Origin: Phoebastria nigripes
Lineage: Eukaryota; Chordata; Aves; Procellariiformes; Diomedeidae
Assembly: GCA_035582835.1 (NCBI GenBank)
Contig: JAYKAV010003044.1
Span: forward strand, 986,032 to 1,050,031
Direction of reading: 5' to 3'
Length of the DNA stretch: 64,000 nt
Below the pieces are notes generated by a model. The model was not told the origin of the DNA, made no database searches, and worked only from the letters and a program-made list of their open reading frames with translations. Made by a program: the position numbers and the translations under genes. Below are positions 26,652 to 37,764 of the stretch, in pieces. Position 1 is the first letter of the stretch. Each line of letters begins with the position of its first letter.

Positions 26652-29600
26652 AGGACTGGAGAGAGCAAAGAGAGTCAAAACCACACACGCAGTGGAAGCT
26701 TTTGGCTCCACAGAAAAGTCACAGCAAGAACTGCAGAGCAGTCCATCTGCTTGTGGCCAGGAAAACAGCAACTTCCCTGCTCTCGGAGGGGAAAGGGCCC
26801 TTGCAGGGTGCAGCCAAGCCAGGTGCTGCAGCTTGTTACCTGCAGCCTCATGCGATGTTCCCAGCCACGCTCTCCCAGCTGGCANCCTGATACACACAGC
26901 CCTCGCCTTTGAGACACATCCCAGCAAGGTCGTCCCCCCCGAGTCCTGCTTCACCCCCTTTTTCCACGGCCTGAATTGTGATCGTTATTTTCTGATTTGG
27001 AGAGGGAGGTTGGTGCCAGCAACATTCCCGTTCGCAGCCTGAATCCTGCGGTCATGCTTTTAACTAACACTGGCACTCTGCTGCGTTAGCCCGGCTGGCG
27101 CGGGCTGCGGTGAGAGGTGCCCTCCCTGCCCTCGGCTCCTGGCAGAGGAGGTGATGCTCGTCAGGCTTTGCCCGCNCCCCGGGCTGCCCCGCTGCAGCAA
27201 GCCCCTCAGCGTTCGGGGGCTGTGGCGGTGGTGTCCTGGGGACCTGTCTGCTGATAACCATATGTAATTGCTCATTTATTATCCGCTGTTGCGTTGCTAC
27301 CGCAGCACTTTCTAGGGCTGCCGTCCTCAGCCAGGAAGAGCAGGCAGTGGAATGGAGAAAATCTCCTGCCAGCTTCTCTCACCTGCCACCACGTTGGGTG
27401 ATTTTACTCAAGGGAAATCAAGCCACGTAAAAACTTAATCTGCTGGGATGGGGAAGAGGTTGGCACATCGGCATCGAAGTTTGGACCCTGGTCCTCCTTT
27501 CTAGGGAATTGCGAATATGCAAATAGCTGAGATGATTTGTGTGGTCTGGAGTGCACTTATCTTTCGTGGGTCATCAGAATAATGTACCAAGACGTTCCTT
27601 TTTCTGTCGAGGGTCATGTTCTCTGCCCTGAGTCCCCAAAACTTGGCTGATGTGTGTGCTTTCAAGCTGGGAAATGACTCTGTCACTTCATGGTGTGTTT
27701 TCTGGATATGCTGGAAAGGGGCAGCCATTGTTCAAGGGAAAGCCAGATGCTACGAAACTGGGGCCTCTCGGCATTTAAGCTTCCTTCAGGCCTTTTTACA
27801 AGATGCTGTAAAGTCGCTTGACAATAGGCTGTGAATATTAATGGCCTCTTAGGCCAAAGGCAGATGGGAAAGTGGGGTTTTTTTGTTATCAGTTTAAGTG
27901 GATGGTTTCTTTCATGTGGGAGTGTGTAACCTCCATAAATAAAATACCAGATGTGCCTGAATTCTGTTTTCCTTAAAATGACTTGGGGATTCTCATAGAG
28001 AATAGGAATACCTACTGTTATTGGTATTTTATTTCAAGCCTTTCCTAGCAAAAGGTGTCAAAGTGAGTTTGTGAATGCTGGAGCGTAGTAGCCAGGTTGA
28101 TACAGAATGGGTACCACCACTGTCACGTTCCGCCTCGGTCCTGAGCCTCTGAATCCTTCAGATTAAGCCAGGCTTACCTGTAATTCCAACTCACATCGCA
28201 AAAATGCAGATCCTCCAAAATGTTTAGTTTCCCAAGAAATCCAGTTCATGTTTTGGATTGGAGTGCTGTCAGTCTCGCTGCTGGCTGGAGCCCTGGCTGC
28301 AGCGCCGGGAGAGGGCTGCTGCTCGCACCGGGCTGGCCAGGGACGGTGGCAGGGACGGGGACTCCTGGCAGACGCCGTGTTTGGACAGAGCAAAGGGGAA
28401 CGCAGGACCTTCAAATGGTCCCGAGAAGCAAGCTTCTGAGCCCAGCGCTAATGCCACGGCAGTCCTGAAGGTAAGCCATAAACCCAGCCGAGCCTTTGGT
28501 CTGTCCGTCTGTCCTGTCCGTGCAGAAGAACAGCACGTTGATGCGTTTAAAAGGACATTTCTGAGCCACCACAGAAAGAGATGCCAGAAGGATGATAAAT
28601 ACAGGTAAGTAGAGCTGTACGGTGCGATGCAGAAGGAAAGGCACGATGCAGAGAAGAGAGCAAGTCACTGCCCTTTCTAACGCTGGGAGGGATTTGGACT
28701 CAGCTAGGGACTGAGGATGTATTTGAAAGACAACTTGCACAGGTGCAAGGCTAAAGTAGCAGTATGAAATTCTTCCAAAGCAGATGAATTTAGCTTTATA
28801 AGAAACATGGTCATTAGTAAACTAGTCACTTCTGTAAAAAGCCTAAGTATTCCTCTGCAAAGCTGCTTGAAAATATGGATGGATTTTTTTTTAATTTAAC
28901 TAAAATGATATATTTCTTTTCATATCGCAGCCCTGCCACTTCAAATGTCTTGGGTTTCTTTGAATGTTTGAAGGTTAGGCTGCATCTGGGAAGGATTATA
29001 CAATTCAGCGGCGATTTTATCATAGGACGCTTACAGTTATTTTTGGCTGGCTTGGGCACTGCATAGGTAGGTAGACAATTGCTAAGGATAACGAACATGA
29101 ATATAAACGATTGCAATGCTTTAAAACCTCTAGCGATCACTGCCTCGAGGGAGCACAGAGCTAGAAAAGCGAGGTGATAGCTGAAGGCTAAACTGAAATG
29201 TATTGGAGCGCTGTGCCTGTGTTTTTAGGAATGTTTCTGGTCAGAGCTGAGATGCACCAGAAGAGCTGCCTGGGGAATCTGCTTGTGCTGCATCACGCTG
29301 CACAGGTAGCGCTCATTTCTCTGTGAGTTATTTGGGAAACAAGCAGAAAACAAAACACCTATTTACCAGTTATATTGCATATATCTCTTTCCTCTAATCA
29401 ACCTCTGATTCCTGCCTACCTTTAGTTTAGTGGGGATGTGACTTATCTGAAAATTGGTGTTTTCAAATGAGCACAGATTATCTGAAAAAATGTGTTATAT
29501 GCATGAAAGTTCGGTACAATATTCTCTTATGTGTTCGTAACTCTTTCTTAAAAAAAAGCAACCTTGTATGTGTTCTACAAACAGAGATGAATTGAAAACA

Positions 29601-29734
29601 AGTTTTAACAGAAGTCCCATAAGAAGTTTCATATTGAATTTATTTGTATTTACCTGGCATTTCAGTAAACGTAGGAATAAAACTAAGGATAGGAAGAAGC
29701 CTTTCTCGGGGAACAGGTTTCCGGGAGCTCCCTG

Positions 29735-29832
29735 ACGTCCGCTGTGCGTGACCTTGGAAATCAAGTATAGGTGGAGCCTGTGGGTGTGATTCGAGGCGAC
29801 CCATACTTGGTTTCAAGGGTCTGCAGGGAATC
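29735..29832 (+). ncRNA. MIR551A: mir-551 precursor hairpin (counterpart of MIR551A), intronic to MEGF6
   Basis: A microRNA hairpin on the same strand as the host gene, 24.5 kb after the EGF1 exon and 6.6 kb before the next exon. The 5' arm (from G29750, GACCTTGGAAATCAAGTATA) pairs with the 3' arm ending near 29821. This gives an about 23-bp stem with two mismatches and two G-U pairs, closed by a GC-flanked loop containing TGTGGGTGTG. The 3' arm carries the miR-551 seed CGACCCA. Human MIR551A also lies inside MEGF6 on the coding strand, so both sequence and position agree. Processing is expected from the MEGF6 primary transcript started at the upstream promoter. The outer ends of the precursor are approximate. 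Confidence 0.93.
29796..29816 (+). ncRNA. MIR551A: Mature miR-551-3p arm
   Basis: This 21-nt arm begins GCGACCCATACTTGG and ends TTTCAA. Nucleotides 2-8 are the miR-551 family seed. Positions 9-10 read TA, as in miR-551b, where mammalian miR-551a has a different pair. Only the last base differs from the miR-551b-3p sequence as I remember it. Exact 5' and 3' ends are taken from family annotation, not from reads. Confidence 0.88.
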
Positions 29833-32800
29833 TACAGAGGGGACCGAGCAGAGCGCCGTGCACGCTCCAGCTGCCGTGTGAGTCCTCTGCTCTGTTAACG
29901 CAATGAAAACGTGAGTGCACGAAATACCGGCCTTTCATTGCTGAGGTTCGAGTTGACTCGGTAGTATTCTTGGACACTGAGCTTTTTTTCAGTTTTGAAA
30001 AATCATCCAATGCAGGTGAAAAGTTACATTTCCCGGGTGATACGAAGTATAGGAATAATCTGGACACAGAAACTGAATCCAAATAACCTGAACGGTGTCA
30101 TGCAGTTCACCATTCACCTTTCCCCTCCACAGCTGAGTTTTTGAGCAATCAGCAGCAGACTTATATCCATAACCCCAAACGTTTATGGGTGACTGCGCCC
30201 CTGCAGTCGCGTTTCCAAGCACTGATAAGTCTGTTTGCGGTCATTTGGTATCTCGCTGTTGAGCCATGTGCAACTTTGCGCTCTTTTCTTCCCCAGGATT
30301 GTCTTGTAAAAAAACCCTCAATCTCCAAGTCCAAGTGCGGATTGCGGTCTCTCAGGTTGGATTTGAATTATGGAGTTTGGACAGGCCTAAGACTTTAGCC
30401 AAAATGACATACTTTGACTGGATTCCCTATGAGAAGTATGAAGAATCTGCGAGTTTTGCATGGCTTCAGTGGGAAATGGTAACTTGGCCCTTTTTGTGCT
30501 CAAACCCAGTCCTGGTTTCCGTGAAAGAATTCCAGACCTTCCAGTGAACTTGAACTGAGTTTTGAGTTTGTCAGGAAACACGAGTCCAAGAAAGCTCTAG
30601 GCAGGATTGATGTTGTAGCAAAAAAAGTTGACGCAGGGCGGTGATTTCAGGAATACGTGGTCCGTGGGCCAGGTTCAGGTCTCGGTTGCATCAGCTGAGA
30701 ACAACGGTGATGAAGCAGCCCTGGGTTTACATTGGTGCTTCAGAGGGGAGAAGCAGCCAGCGCCTGCTCAGTGCCCAGCGTGGTTTGGTATGTCGGCTGT
30801 AAGTGCTGTAACACAACCTGCCCCTGAAACCTGCACCCATTCCTGCAGCTATGCCTTTGGCACCTAATGCACCGTTCCTTGGGGGAAAGGAGAAGAGCAG
30901 AGCGTTTGTAATTTTGGGTGGCATACGGCATGCATGCCTAAAATCTTTAGTGTAAGCCAAGCACATTGAGTGAGGGAATGCCTGCAGCCATCACACCTTT
31001 CTAAAATACTAATGGATTGTTTCAAAGATGCACGACAACCTCCAGGGAATAATATATAACCTTTCCTCCCAAGGGCCCGTGAGGACCGATTCCAGCACAG
31101 CTGCTCCTAGTTAGCTCGCAGCTTCAGGAGGTTCAGGTTTGATTTAGGGACCAACCTTTACCACTCTCTGTTCGTGACACCTGGCTGCTGGTGACAGCTG
31201 ATTCACAGCTGCCTGGCAGAGGCAAAATAAATCTCATACTTCTGTGCTGGGGGGTTGACTACAATTTCAAGGTATCCTTTGTCCAAAGATCTTATAACTC
31301 AGAATGGCCAAATAGCCCCAAACTGATGATAGCAAAATAGTTCACCTCAGCCTCTCCCCCTTTTCGAAACAAGGATGGGCCATTAGTATCTCAGAGCCAC
31401 TTTTCTATGGTAGTTGGCAATTAATGCCCTTGGAGTGCAGTGGCACTTTCACTGGCTGAGGTGCTGGCAGTGGCAGGGGACAGGAGTGCTCTGGCGTTTG
31501 GGTGATTCAGGTTTAGGAGAAACTGTGGGGAACAAACACGGAGCCTCCCAGTTCTGCCAGCGTAGGACTTTCCTCCGTTGTGAGCTTTCACGCTTTGCTT
31601 GGTTGCCCTGAGAGGACTGCTGGGATTCCCTCCTTTAGAAAGCCGGGGTGCCTCGCTGGAAGCAGCAGCGTGAAATCAAACNGGAGTTCGAGCAGACGTC
31701 AGCTCTGAGCTGCAGCAGCTCCTGGGCAGGAGCGAGGGGTCGGGATCAAAGCGTATGAGGTAGACAGACGGCGGTGGTGCCGGAGCACGTGGTGAGTTGG
31801 GGGATGAGGAGTGCTCTTCGTTTTATTTGTGAATCGTATGTTTCAGTCACGGCGGAAGGAAGTTTCATAATGCTTTGATAAACACAAGCTCTAAGAACTG
31901 AAAATAGTGTTTGCAGAGTCTAACCACAGTGCTTATTTGTACAAAACGTGGAGGCAAGAATAACTCCTGCTCTCGCTGTATCCTTCTGGGGAAACGTACG
32001 GCTTATAGGGAAGCTGCTGAGATTGTGTCCGTTTAAAAGATTAAAGGGAACTTTATACAAAAGCTGCTGTTAAAAAATAATAATAATAAAAAGCCCTTCA
32101 AATATGCTAGACTTCAGCGGTATCCGGCACATACCCAGCAAAGCTACAGAGCCCTTCAAGCTCAGTGGCAAACTCTTCTCCGTCAGAGTCTGCGAAACCG
32201 GACAGCAAAGCCTTTCGAAAAGCCAGTGGCTGATTTGTGGCTTTGCTCTGAGCTGGATGACATTGAGTCCTGGTGTGGGCCCAGAAGAAGGTCAGGTTTT
32301 CAGTTGAAGGCACCGTTGTGATTTCTGGTTGTCTAGTTGGTTGGGTTTTGCATTCATTTGCCTCTGAAACGTGAGGTGTGAGACCCAACGTGCAAAGCAC
32401 ACCCAGAACAAACAGCTGCTCAAAACCTTTCGAAATGCAGCCGCTGTTTTCTGTAGACATTCATTCGAGGTAAACGTACTTCATATTGCCCAAATCNGCT
32501 TTGTTCCTTGGTGTTTAAGATGTCTTTCCCTCTCCCCCTCCCTCCCCTCCTAAGGTTTCTGTCTCATCCTTCATAAGGTTATAATCTGGATTTATGGCCT
32601 CAGAAAGGTCTCCTCCACGGCGACAGATTGATGTCACAGGCGTAGCTTTAAGGTGTTGCTGTGTGAGAAGCTGAGCAAGAGGCTTATTAAACCATGAAAC
32701 ATTATGAAGATGAGCAGGACTAAGACAAATTTTGGATCATAAAATCCAGGCAGGCTACTTGCATTGTGGAAGGACCTTCAAACCGATAAGCCTTTCTTAC

Positions 32801-35800
32801 TCCTTTCCTTGCCTAACTCAGCATGACAGATGTTTCATTGCCTCCAGCTGCCCTTTTAGCTTCTAAAACATCAGGTTTTCAAATTCTTAAGCCTTCTTTA
32901 AGTTTTACAAAATCCCACAGGGTCACATTTCCTAATTCCCCCTCTGCTCTCCATAACAAGTCAGTAAGTATTTCTTTGAAATACTGCATTGCCCATCAGT
33001 GTGTCTAACCACCGATATTGTTTGTGTAAATAAAACCCGTGTGATAATGGTTATAGGAACAATGGACAGAGCAGGAACAAGAATTTTCTCTTGTATTTGT
33101 GAGCGTCACTCACAGCACTTAGAATCACTTTTCTTACAACACGTAAAACAGGGTCCATGTGTCACCTGTTAGTGTAGCTGCCAGAGCTGGCATCTGTCTT
33201 GAAAGCAGTTCACAGTAGGACAATACGTGTAAGTCGTGCCAGATCTTTGGTGAAAATAAGAAAGCCTTTAACTGATGAACAGTTACTTTCCAGAACTGGT
33301 TTGAAGTCACAACTTCTTCATACAGTTGTGACAGTAACACACCTTTCTTCAAACAGATACTGCGTTTAGGCAGTTACAGGACACGAAAATCTAATTAAAA
33401 TTTACGGAGCTATTGAATTCATACTTTTAACACCTGTAGTGTGAAAATCCACTGTCAGAGAGAAGGTAGGGAGCCGCTGGGTAGCCCTCCTACTAACCAC
33501 CTGGTAGCCGTTCCCTCTTACACAAAGCATTTGGAATGAACTGTGGGTCTCCTAATGCTGGCAGGTTGCTGCAATGGGAGGATTGAGCAAATATGAACCC
33601 TTGGGGATTTCGTTAAGCTCTAGCAGGTCTTAGGATTTCTGAAAAGTAAAACAAAACTTGCACGGTCTGGTGTTTCAGAAGTAGTTAGGGAACTCCGAGC
33701 CCAGACAGGACTGAATTAGAAGAGGCTGAGGGAATTAAATGGTGGGTCTCTTTGATCACATCAGCCTTGTTTTGATCACTGTCCTTCTCTAACTCTATTC
33801 TTGGCTGGTAATACATTTAATTCTTCATGGCTTGACAGGTTAGCGCGCTACCCGCAGACACCTTTTATTATTGTTATCGCAGGAGTGATCTAGGGCCTGT
33901 TTTATACTGAATAAAGAGCATCACTGCACGGATGCCTCTGCAAAGAGCTTTTCTGCGGGCGGGGGAAGCGCTGCCNGCAGAGCACGGTGGATGCCCGGAG
34001 CGCAGTGGTGGCTCTGCCCATCCCTGTCCCTGTCCCCGTCCCCGTCCCTGCTGGCTGCTGCAGTCACACCTGCGGCGAGCGCTGTGTGTGCGCGTGCTGC
34101 TGTGCTGCATCGTGCCACCCACCTAACTCAACGTCCACCTTCCTTTGCATCTAAAGTGGAATTTCACATGGCACTCACGGGAGCGACTTGCTTCGCGTAT
34201 GCTTGTGAACAGAGCGAGATTGCGGCTACGTGGCGTTTGAGACAGCGGGTGTCTGACAGCAGCTCCCCAGCCGTAGGGAGCGGGATGGAGCTGCTCGCCG
34301 CCCAGGTGCACCCTCGCCCAGCGGGCNAGAGCAGCCTCAGCAGCACCGTCCTCACGTGGCTGCGGGGATGGTACCCAGGCGGGCTGCACTGCTTTGCGGT
34401 CCCCAGTTTGTATTTAAAATGTAACGCGATAGCTGACGCCGATACCGTTTATTTTTTTCTTTCAGTGGGACGTGCTAATAACATGTGCAAAGGTCCACGG
34501 CTGTCCAGCTGCCTGCAGGCTTCCTCTCTGTAGCATGCTGAAGTAAACCCAGACTGGCTGCCTTTCGGGGGGCTGCGTGTGCCCGCTCTCGGTGTGTGCC
34601 TGACCTGGCCTTGTTCCCCGTGGCTTGTCAAAGGATTCTGCCTGCGTCTGGCCACGGAGGCAGCAGAGCTCCAGTCGGGCTCAGAGCTAAGAGCAGATGG
34701 AAAGGGGGCTGGCTCCCGACAGACCACGAGCTCTGTCGGCTCTGGGTGAGCAAAAGAAAACCCAGATTTATCTGCAGTAGCAGAAGGAAATGTACAGAGT
34801 ACAGTATGGCTGAAGCACGCGTTTTTGGCAAAGCTACAGCTCGTTATTCTTCCATCCAGACCAAATGCCTTAAAACAGTATTTGTCTCCATATTTCTACT
34901 TTCTTTTAAGAAGGAAATGCTTCTTTACAGAGCAAAAAAAGTAGCTTCTTAAGCACAAATACATTTTTAGAGTGCCTTGCTTAGTGCCAAATGTCAAGAA
35001 TTTGCCAACAACTGATCAATCTTTTTGAAACCTCCTCATATATTTCACATGTCTAACTGAAACTTGGCATTTCCTAATCTGGGGTTGATTTTGATCTGTA
35101 ACTGAAAATAATAAAATGGCCTAACGTTGATGTGGTGCAAGGTTTCCTCCTTACCGTCTCGCTGCCAGTTCCCTCTGCCGTTTTGGAGGCAGAAGGCGTT
35201 TCAGAGGCTGTGGCAGGGACTGACGTTCCTAGCTGAGCATTCGGTATTTCTCCCAGGGACTGGGGATGCATGGTCCATGCGGGAGCGGGGGTTTGCAGCC
35301 CGGCAGTGGGAGAGGCTCCCCGTCTGCCTGGCCAGGTCCCGTGCCCACACCNTCCCGAAAAGCCTGGGCAGCTGAAGCTTGTGGGCTATTGTCTGCAGGT
35401 TGTAGAGGTTTCGGTCTGTTAGTCTGGGGTTGTGTAGCCAGCTGATACGTCGTACATTGGGAGCCTTGGCAACATACACAGTCTATTTTTTTTGGACTAA
35501 TTAAAGTAGCTATCATGTATTTTGGTGAGGTGTGAAAATGGGAAGCATCTCCAGTGCTTATTAACAGCTTCCAGATGGACTTTTGGGAGGATGCTGCTTC
35601 AGAGTTAGAGAGGAAGCACAGATTTTGGCTGGTTTTGGGTCCCCAGTTGTTAAATCTGTCGGAGCTGAATGAGTGGAGGGAGCCTGTGTGTAGGTATAAG
35701 GCAAACAGGGGGGTGGTGATTCCTGCATTTTCACCTGGTCATTAGTCATTCACTCTATTTAAAAGGTAATTTGAGAAAGGTGCTCTGTGATCCTTAAAGG

Positions 35801-36401
35801 TCTGGCCCCTGCCCCGCTGAGGGGAAGAGAAATCTCTGGTTTCGGTAGGGTAACGTGACTTATTCTGGGCTTGAGTTACAAAAATTAGTAGAAAAGGTGT
35901 ACTATGTGGACATTTTCATTTTTACAACCTTTTAGTTTAGTCTTCTGGATTAATACTATTCAGGCAACTTTTGCAGTTTTATTTGAAGGAATTTTAGTGG
36001 AAGAGTGTGATAGTTCTACCCTTCTGATTTAAGACAAGAAAGTAAAACTTCTAAAGCAACAGATTTTTAATGTAGAGAAATTTGGTCCTCTCGTTTTCAT
36101 GAACAAAATGGCTATTTCAGAGTGAGGCATCGTGTTGTAATAATGAATATATTCTTATCCGTGCAAGTGCCAGTGTTCATCCAGGGTAGGAATCCTTTGG
36201 GTAGTGACATCTTAAGTGTTTCATCATGTAATGAGGGGAATCGTTTTGTGCTGGTTAATGCTCTTTTTTCTTACTGGCGCTGAAAATTTAATAATAGGAA
36301 AATAAGCTGTAATAAAAGCAGTTGTTTTTCCTCTCATGCAGTATCCCAGCTTGGTCTGGCAGCAGCAGCTCACCTGTGTTCCCGCTTCTCCTCTCTTCCA
36401 G
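29833..36401 (+). other. MEGF6: MEGF6 intron between EGF1 and cbEGF1, part after mir-551
   Basis: This is the remaining 6.6 kb of the intron. It is unique sequence with an (AAT)n-like run near 32072-32091 and a TCCCTG/TCCCCG hexamer repeat at 34021-34050. No other exon was found. The intron ends with a polypyrimidine tract (CCCGCTTCTCCTCTCTTCCAG) whose AG is at 36400-36401. Confidence 0.7.
34021..34050. repeat. (TCCCTG/TCCCCG)5 hexamer repeat
   Basis: Five consecutive hexamers: TCCCTG twice, TCCCCG twice, TCCCTG once. The neighbourhood is CpG-richer than the rest of the intron. A minisatellite-type tract of no known function. Confidence 0.9.
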
Positions 36402-36524
36402 ACGTGAACGAGTGCGAGGCGGGGAACGGTGGTTGCGAGTCCCAGTGCTGCAACACCATCGGGAGCTTCTACTGCAAGTGCGCGGCAGGGCTGAGGCTGG
36501 AGCAGGACGGGAAGGCGTGCGCAG
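36402..36524 (+). CDS. MEGF6: MEGF6 internal exon: calcium-binding EGF domain with seven cysteines (cbEGF1)
   Basis: A 123-nt symmetrical phase 1-1 exon (acceptor AG at 36400-36401, donor GTAGGG from 36525) encoding exactly 41 residues of one calcium-binding EGF domain. It opens with the DVNEC calcium-ligand signature, followed by GNGGC. C17-N18-T19-I20-G21-S22-F23-Y24-C25 includes the Asn and aromatic residues of the Asp/Asn hydroxylation consensus. It closes with EQDGKAC. There are seven cysteines (positions 5, 12, 16, 17, 25, 27, 40) instead of six, the odd one being in the CC pair at 16-17. The position normally holding Phe or Tyr after the Gly at 30 is Leu. As I recall, rodent MEGF6 has a matching CCNT-type EGF at this place, so the extra cysteine seems ancestral rather than an error. 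The main alternative would be an EGFEM1-type paralogue, which also has a CCNTIGS motif. The neighbouring exons favour MEGF6. Confidence 0.9.
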
Positions 36525-37727
36525 GTAGGGCCGGGGGGGCCGCAGCCGCCTCGCGCAGCCCCAGCCCCGGCAGCGAGGGGCTGCACGGGGGATCTGCGCA
36601 GGAGCCGCGGGCTGCGGGGCGGTCGTGGCCGCGTTGCCAAAGGAGAGGCTTTCGGGTTCTCCCTCTCCTCTCTCGTATCGTGCACGCTTCTGATGTTGTT
36701 TGGCCACCCAGAGGAAGCNCGCGCTTTCTGCTGCACGCTTAGAGGTATAAATGACAGGCATAGAAGGAAAGCCTGACCTGGATAGAAGTGCAGTTTTCAG
36801 GGTGAGATCTCGGCCCTGTTGAAGTCGATGGTGTGTATTTTATTGCTTCAAAAGAGATGAGATTTCTCCTTCGGAGTCTATATCATCACATTGTTCCCTG
36901 TCTTCCACTTTAAATCTCCTGCTTTCAAACCAAAGTGGAAGAGAAGACGCAATTTTATGTTTGTAAAATGAAAATACTAGATGGGATTTGTATTAGCATC
37001 ATACCCAGAGCAAGCCTCACATCATGTCGCCGTTTCGGCTCCTACAGCTTGAATCTGTACTGTTGTGCACTGAGTAGATCCCCATCCCTTTCTCCCTGGG
37101 CGTTATCATCTGTGCAAGTGCTGCGTGTTCGAGTCGGCTGGAGCCGAGAGTCAGAAAAATGCTAAAAGCTATTTGCTTATTAGAGCCAAGAACAAGATAC
37201 ATTATTTTGGAGTATATTGCAGTTCCAGGATTCACTGACAGTATCAGAGAAAGACACCTTTACTGGGCTCCTGCAGACCAGAAATCTGAAGCTCTATTCT
37301 CTAGTGCAACATTAAAATGCCCGCTGCAGGGTAGTCTATTGATTGCTTAGGATGGTCATGTTTTTGTGGGGAGTTCTCGCATATTTTCAGCACTGGTTTG
37401 CTTAGCAGAAGTCCAAAAGTATTCAAAATAATTAACAAAGATTGCTGACAAACTGGGAGGGAGTCATTTCTGTGGATATCGGTTTGGACATTAAAGAATT
37501 CTGCAGAAAAATGTCACTTTCTTGCCAATTTGGTACATTTGTCTTGTTTTGTTGAAAATAACTGAAAAGTATTTCCTGGCTCTGTACCACTGTAGAGATG
37601 TGTGAAATAAACAGCTCTGCCCTTATCTTAGCCAAGCTAAAATATTTTCAGTTTCCCCAGAATTCCCCTGATGAGGATTAGCTTCTCAGATGATTAAGAG
37701 GTTCAGGATTTTGGTGGAAACAAACAA

Positions 37728-37764
37728 TCCTTTTTTTTTTCTTTTCTTTCCTTTTTTTTTTTAG
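37728..37764 (+). repeat. Long polypyrimidine tract ending in AG (acceptor-like)
   Basis: About 35 pyrimidines, largely T runs broken by C, followed by TTAG. It resembles a very strong 3' splice site. Entering in phase 1, the downstream frame runs only about 15 codons before a stop, so no coding exon of this gene is supported. It may be a decoy acceptor or part of a non-coding exon. Confidence 0.6.

Larger units (their letters stand above)
5234..29734 (+). other. MEGF6: MEGF6 intron between EGF1 and cbEGF1, part before mir-551
   Basis: This is the first about 24.5 kb of an about 31-kb intron. I find no further EGF or EMI exon in any frame. Content is mostly unique AT-rich sequence with short homopolymers, a compact CpG-rich patch around 8225-8285 and a TATG-type microsatellite at 23140-23171. 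There is also an isolated 66-codon frame with a signal-peptide-like start at 26451 (listed separately). Several ambiguous N bases occur. No tRNA, rRNA or recognisable intact transposon was seen. Old degenerate repeats could be present and would need a repeat-library search. Confidence 0.7.

Noticed and set aside
26411..27275. Several overlapping frames on both strands around 26.4-27.3 kb
   Set aside because: Moderately GC-rich intron with N bases; apart from the signal-peptide-like frame at 26451 nothing distinguishes them from chance.
35779..35800. Short resemblance to the 3' end of a CR1 LINE (GATCCTTAAAGGTCT)
   Set aside because: Only about 15-20 bp match, no upstream CR1 body and no terminal octamer repeats; insufficient to call an element.
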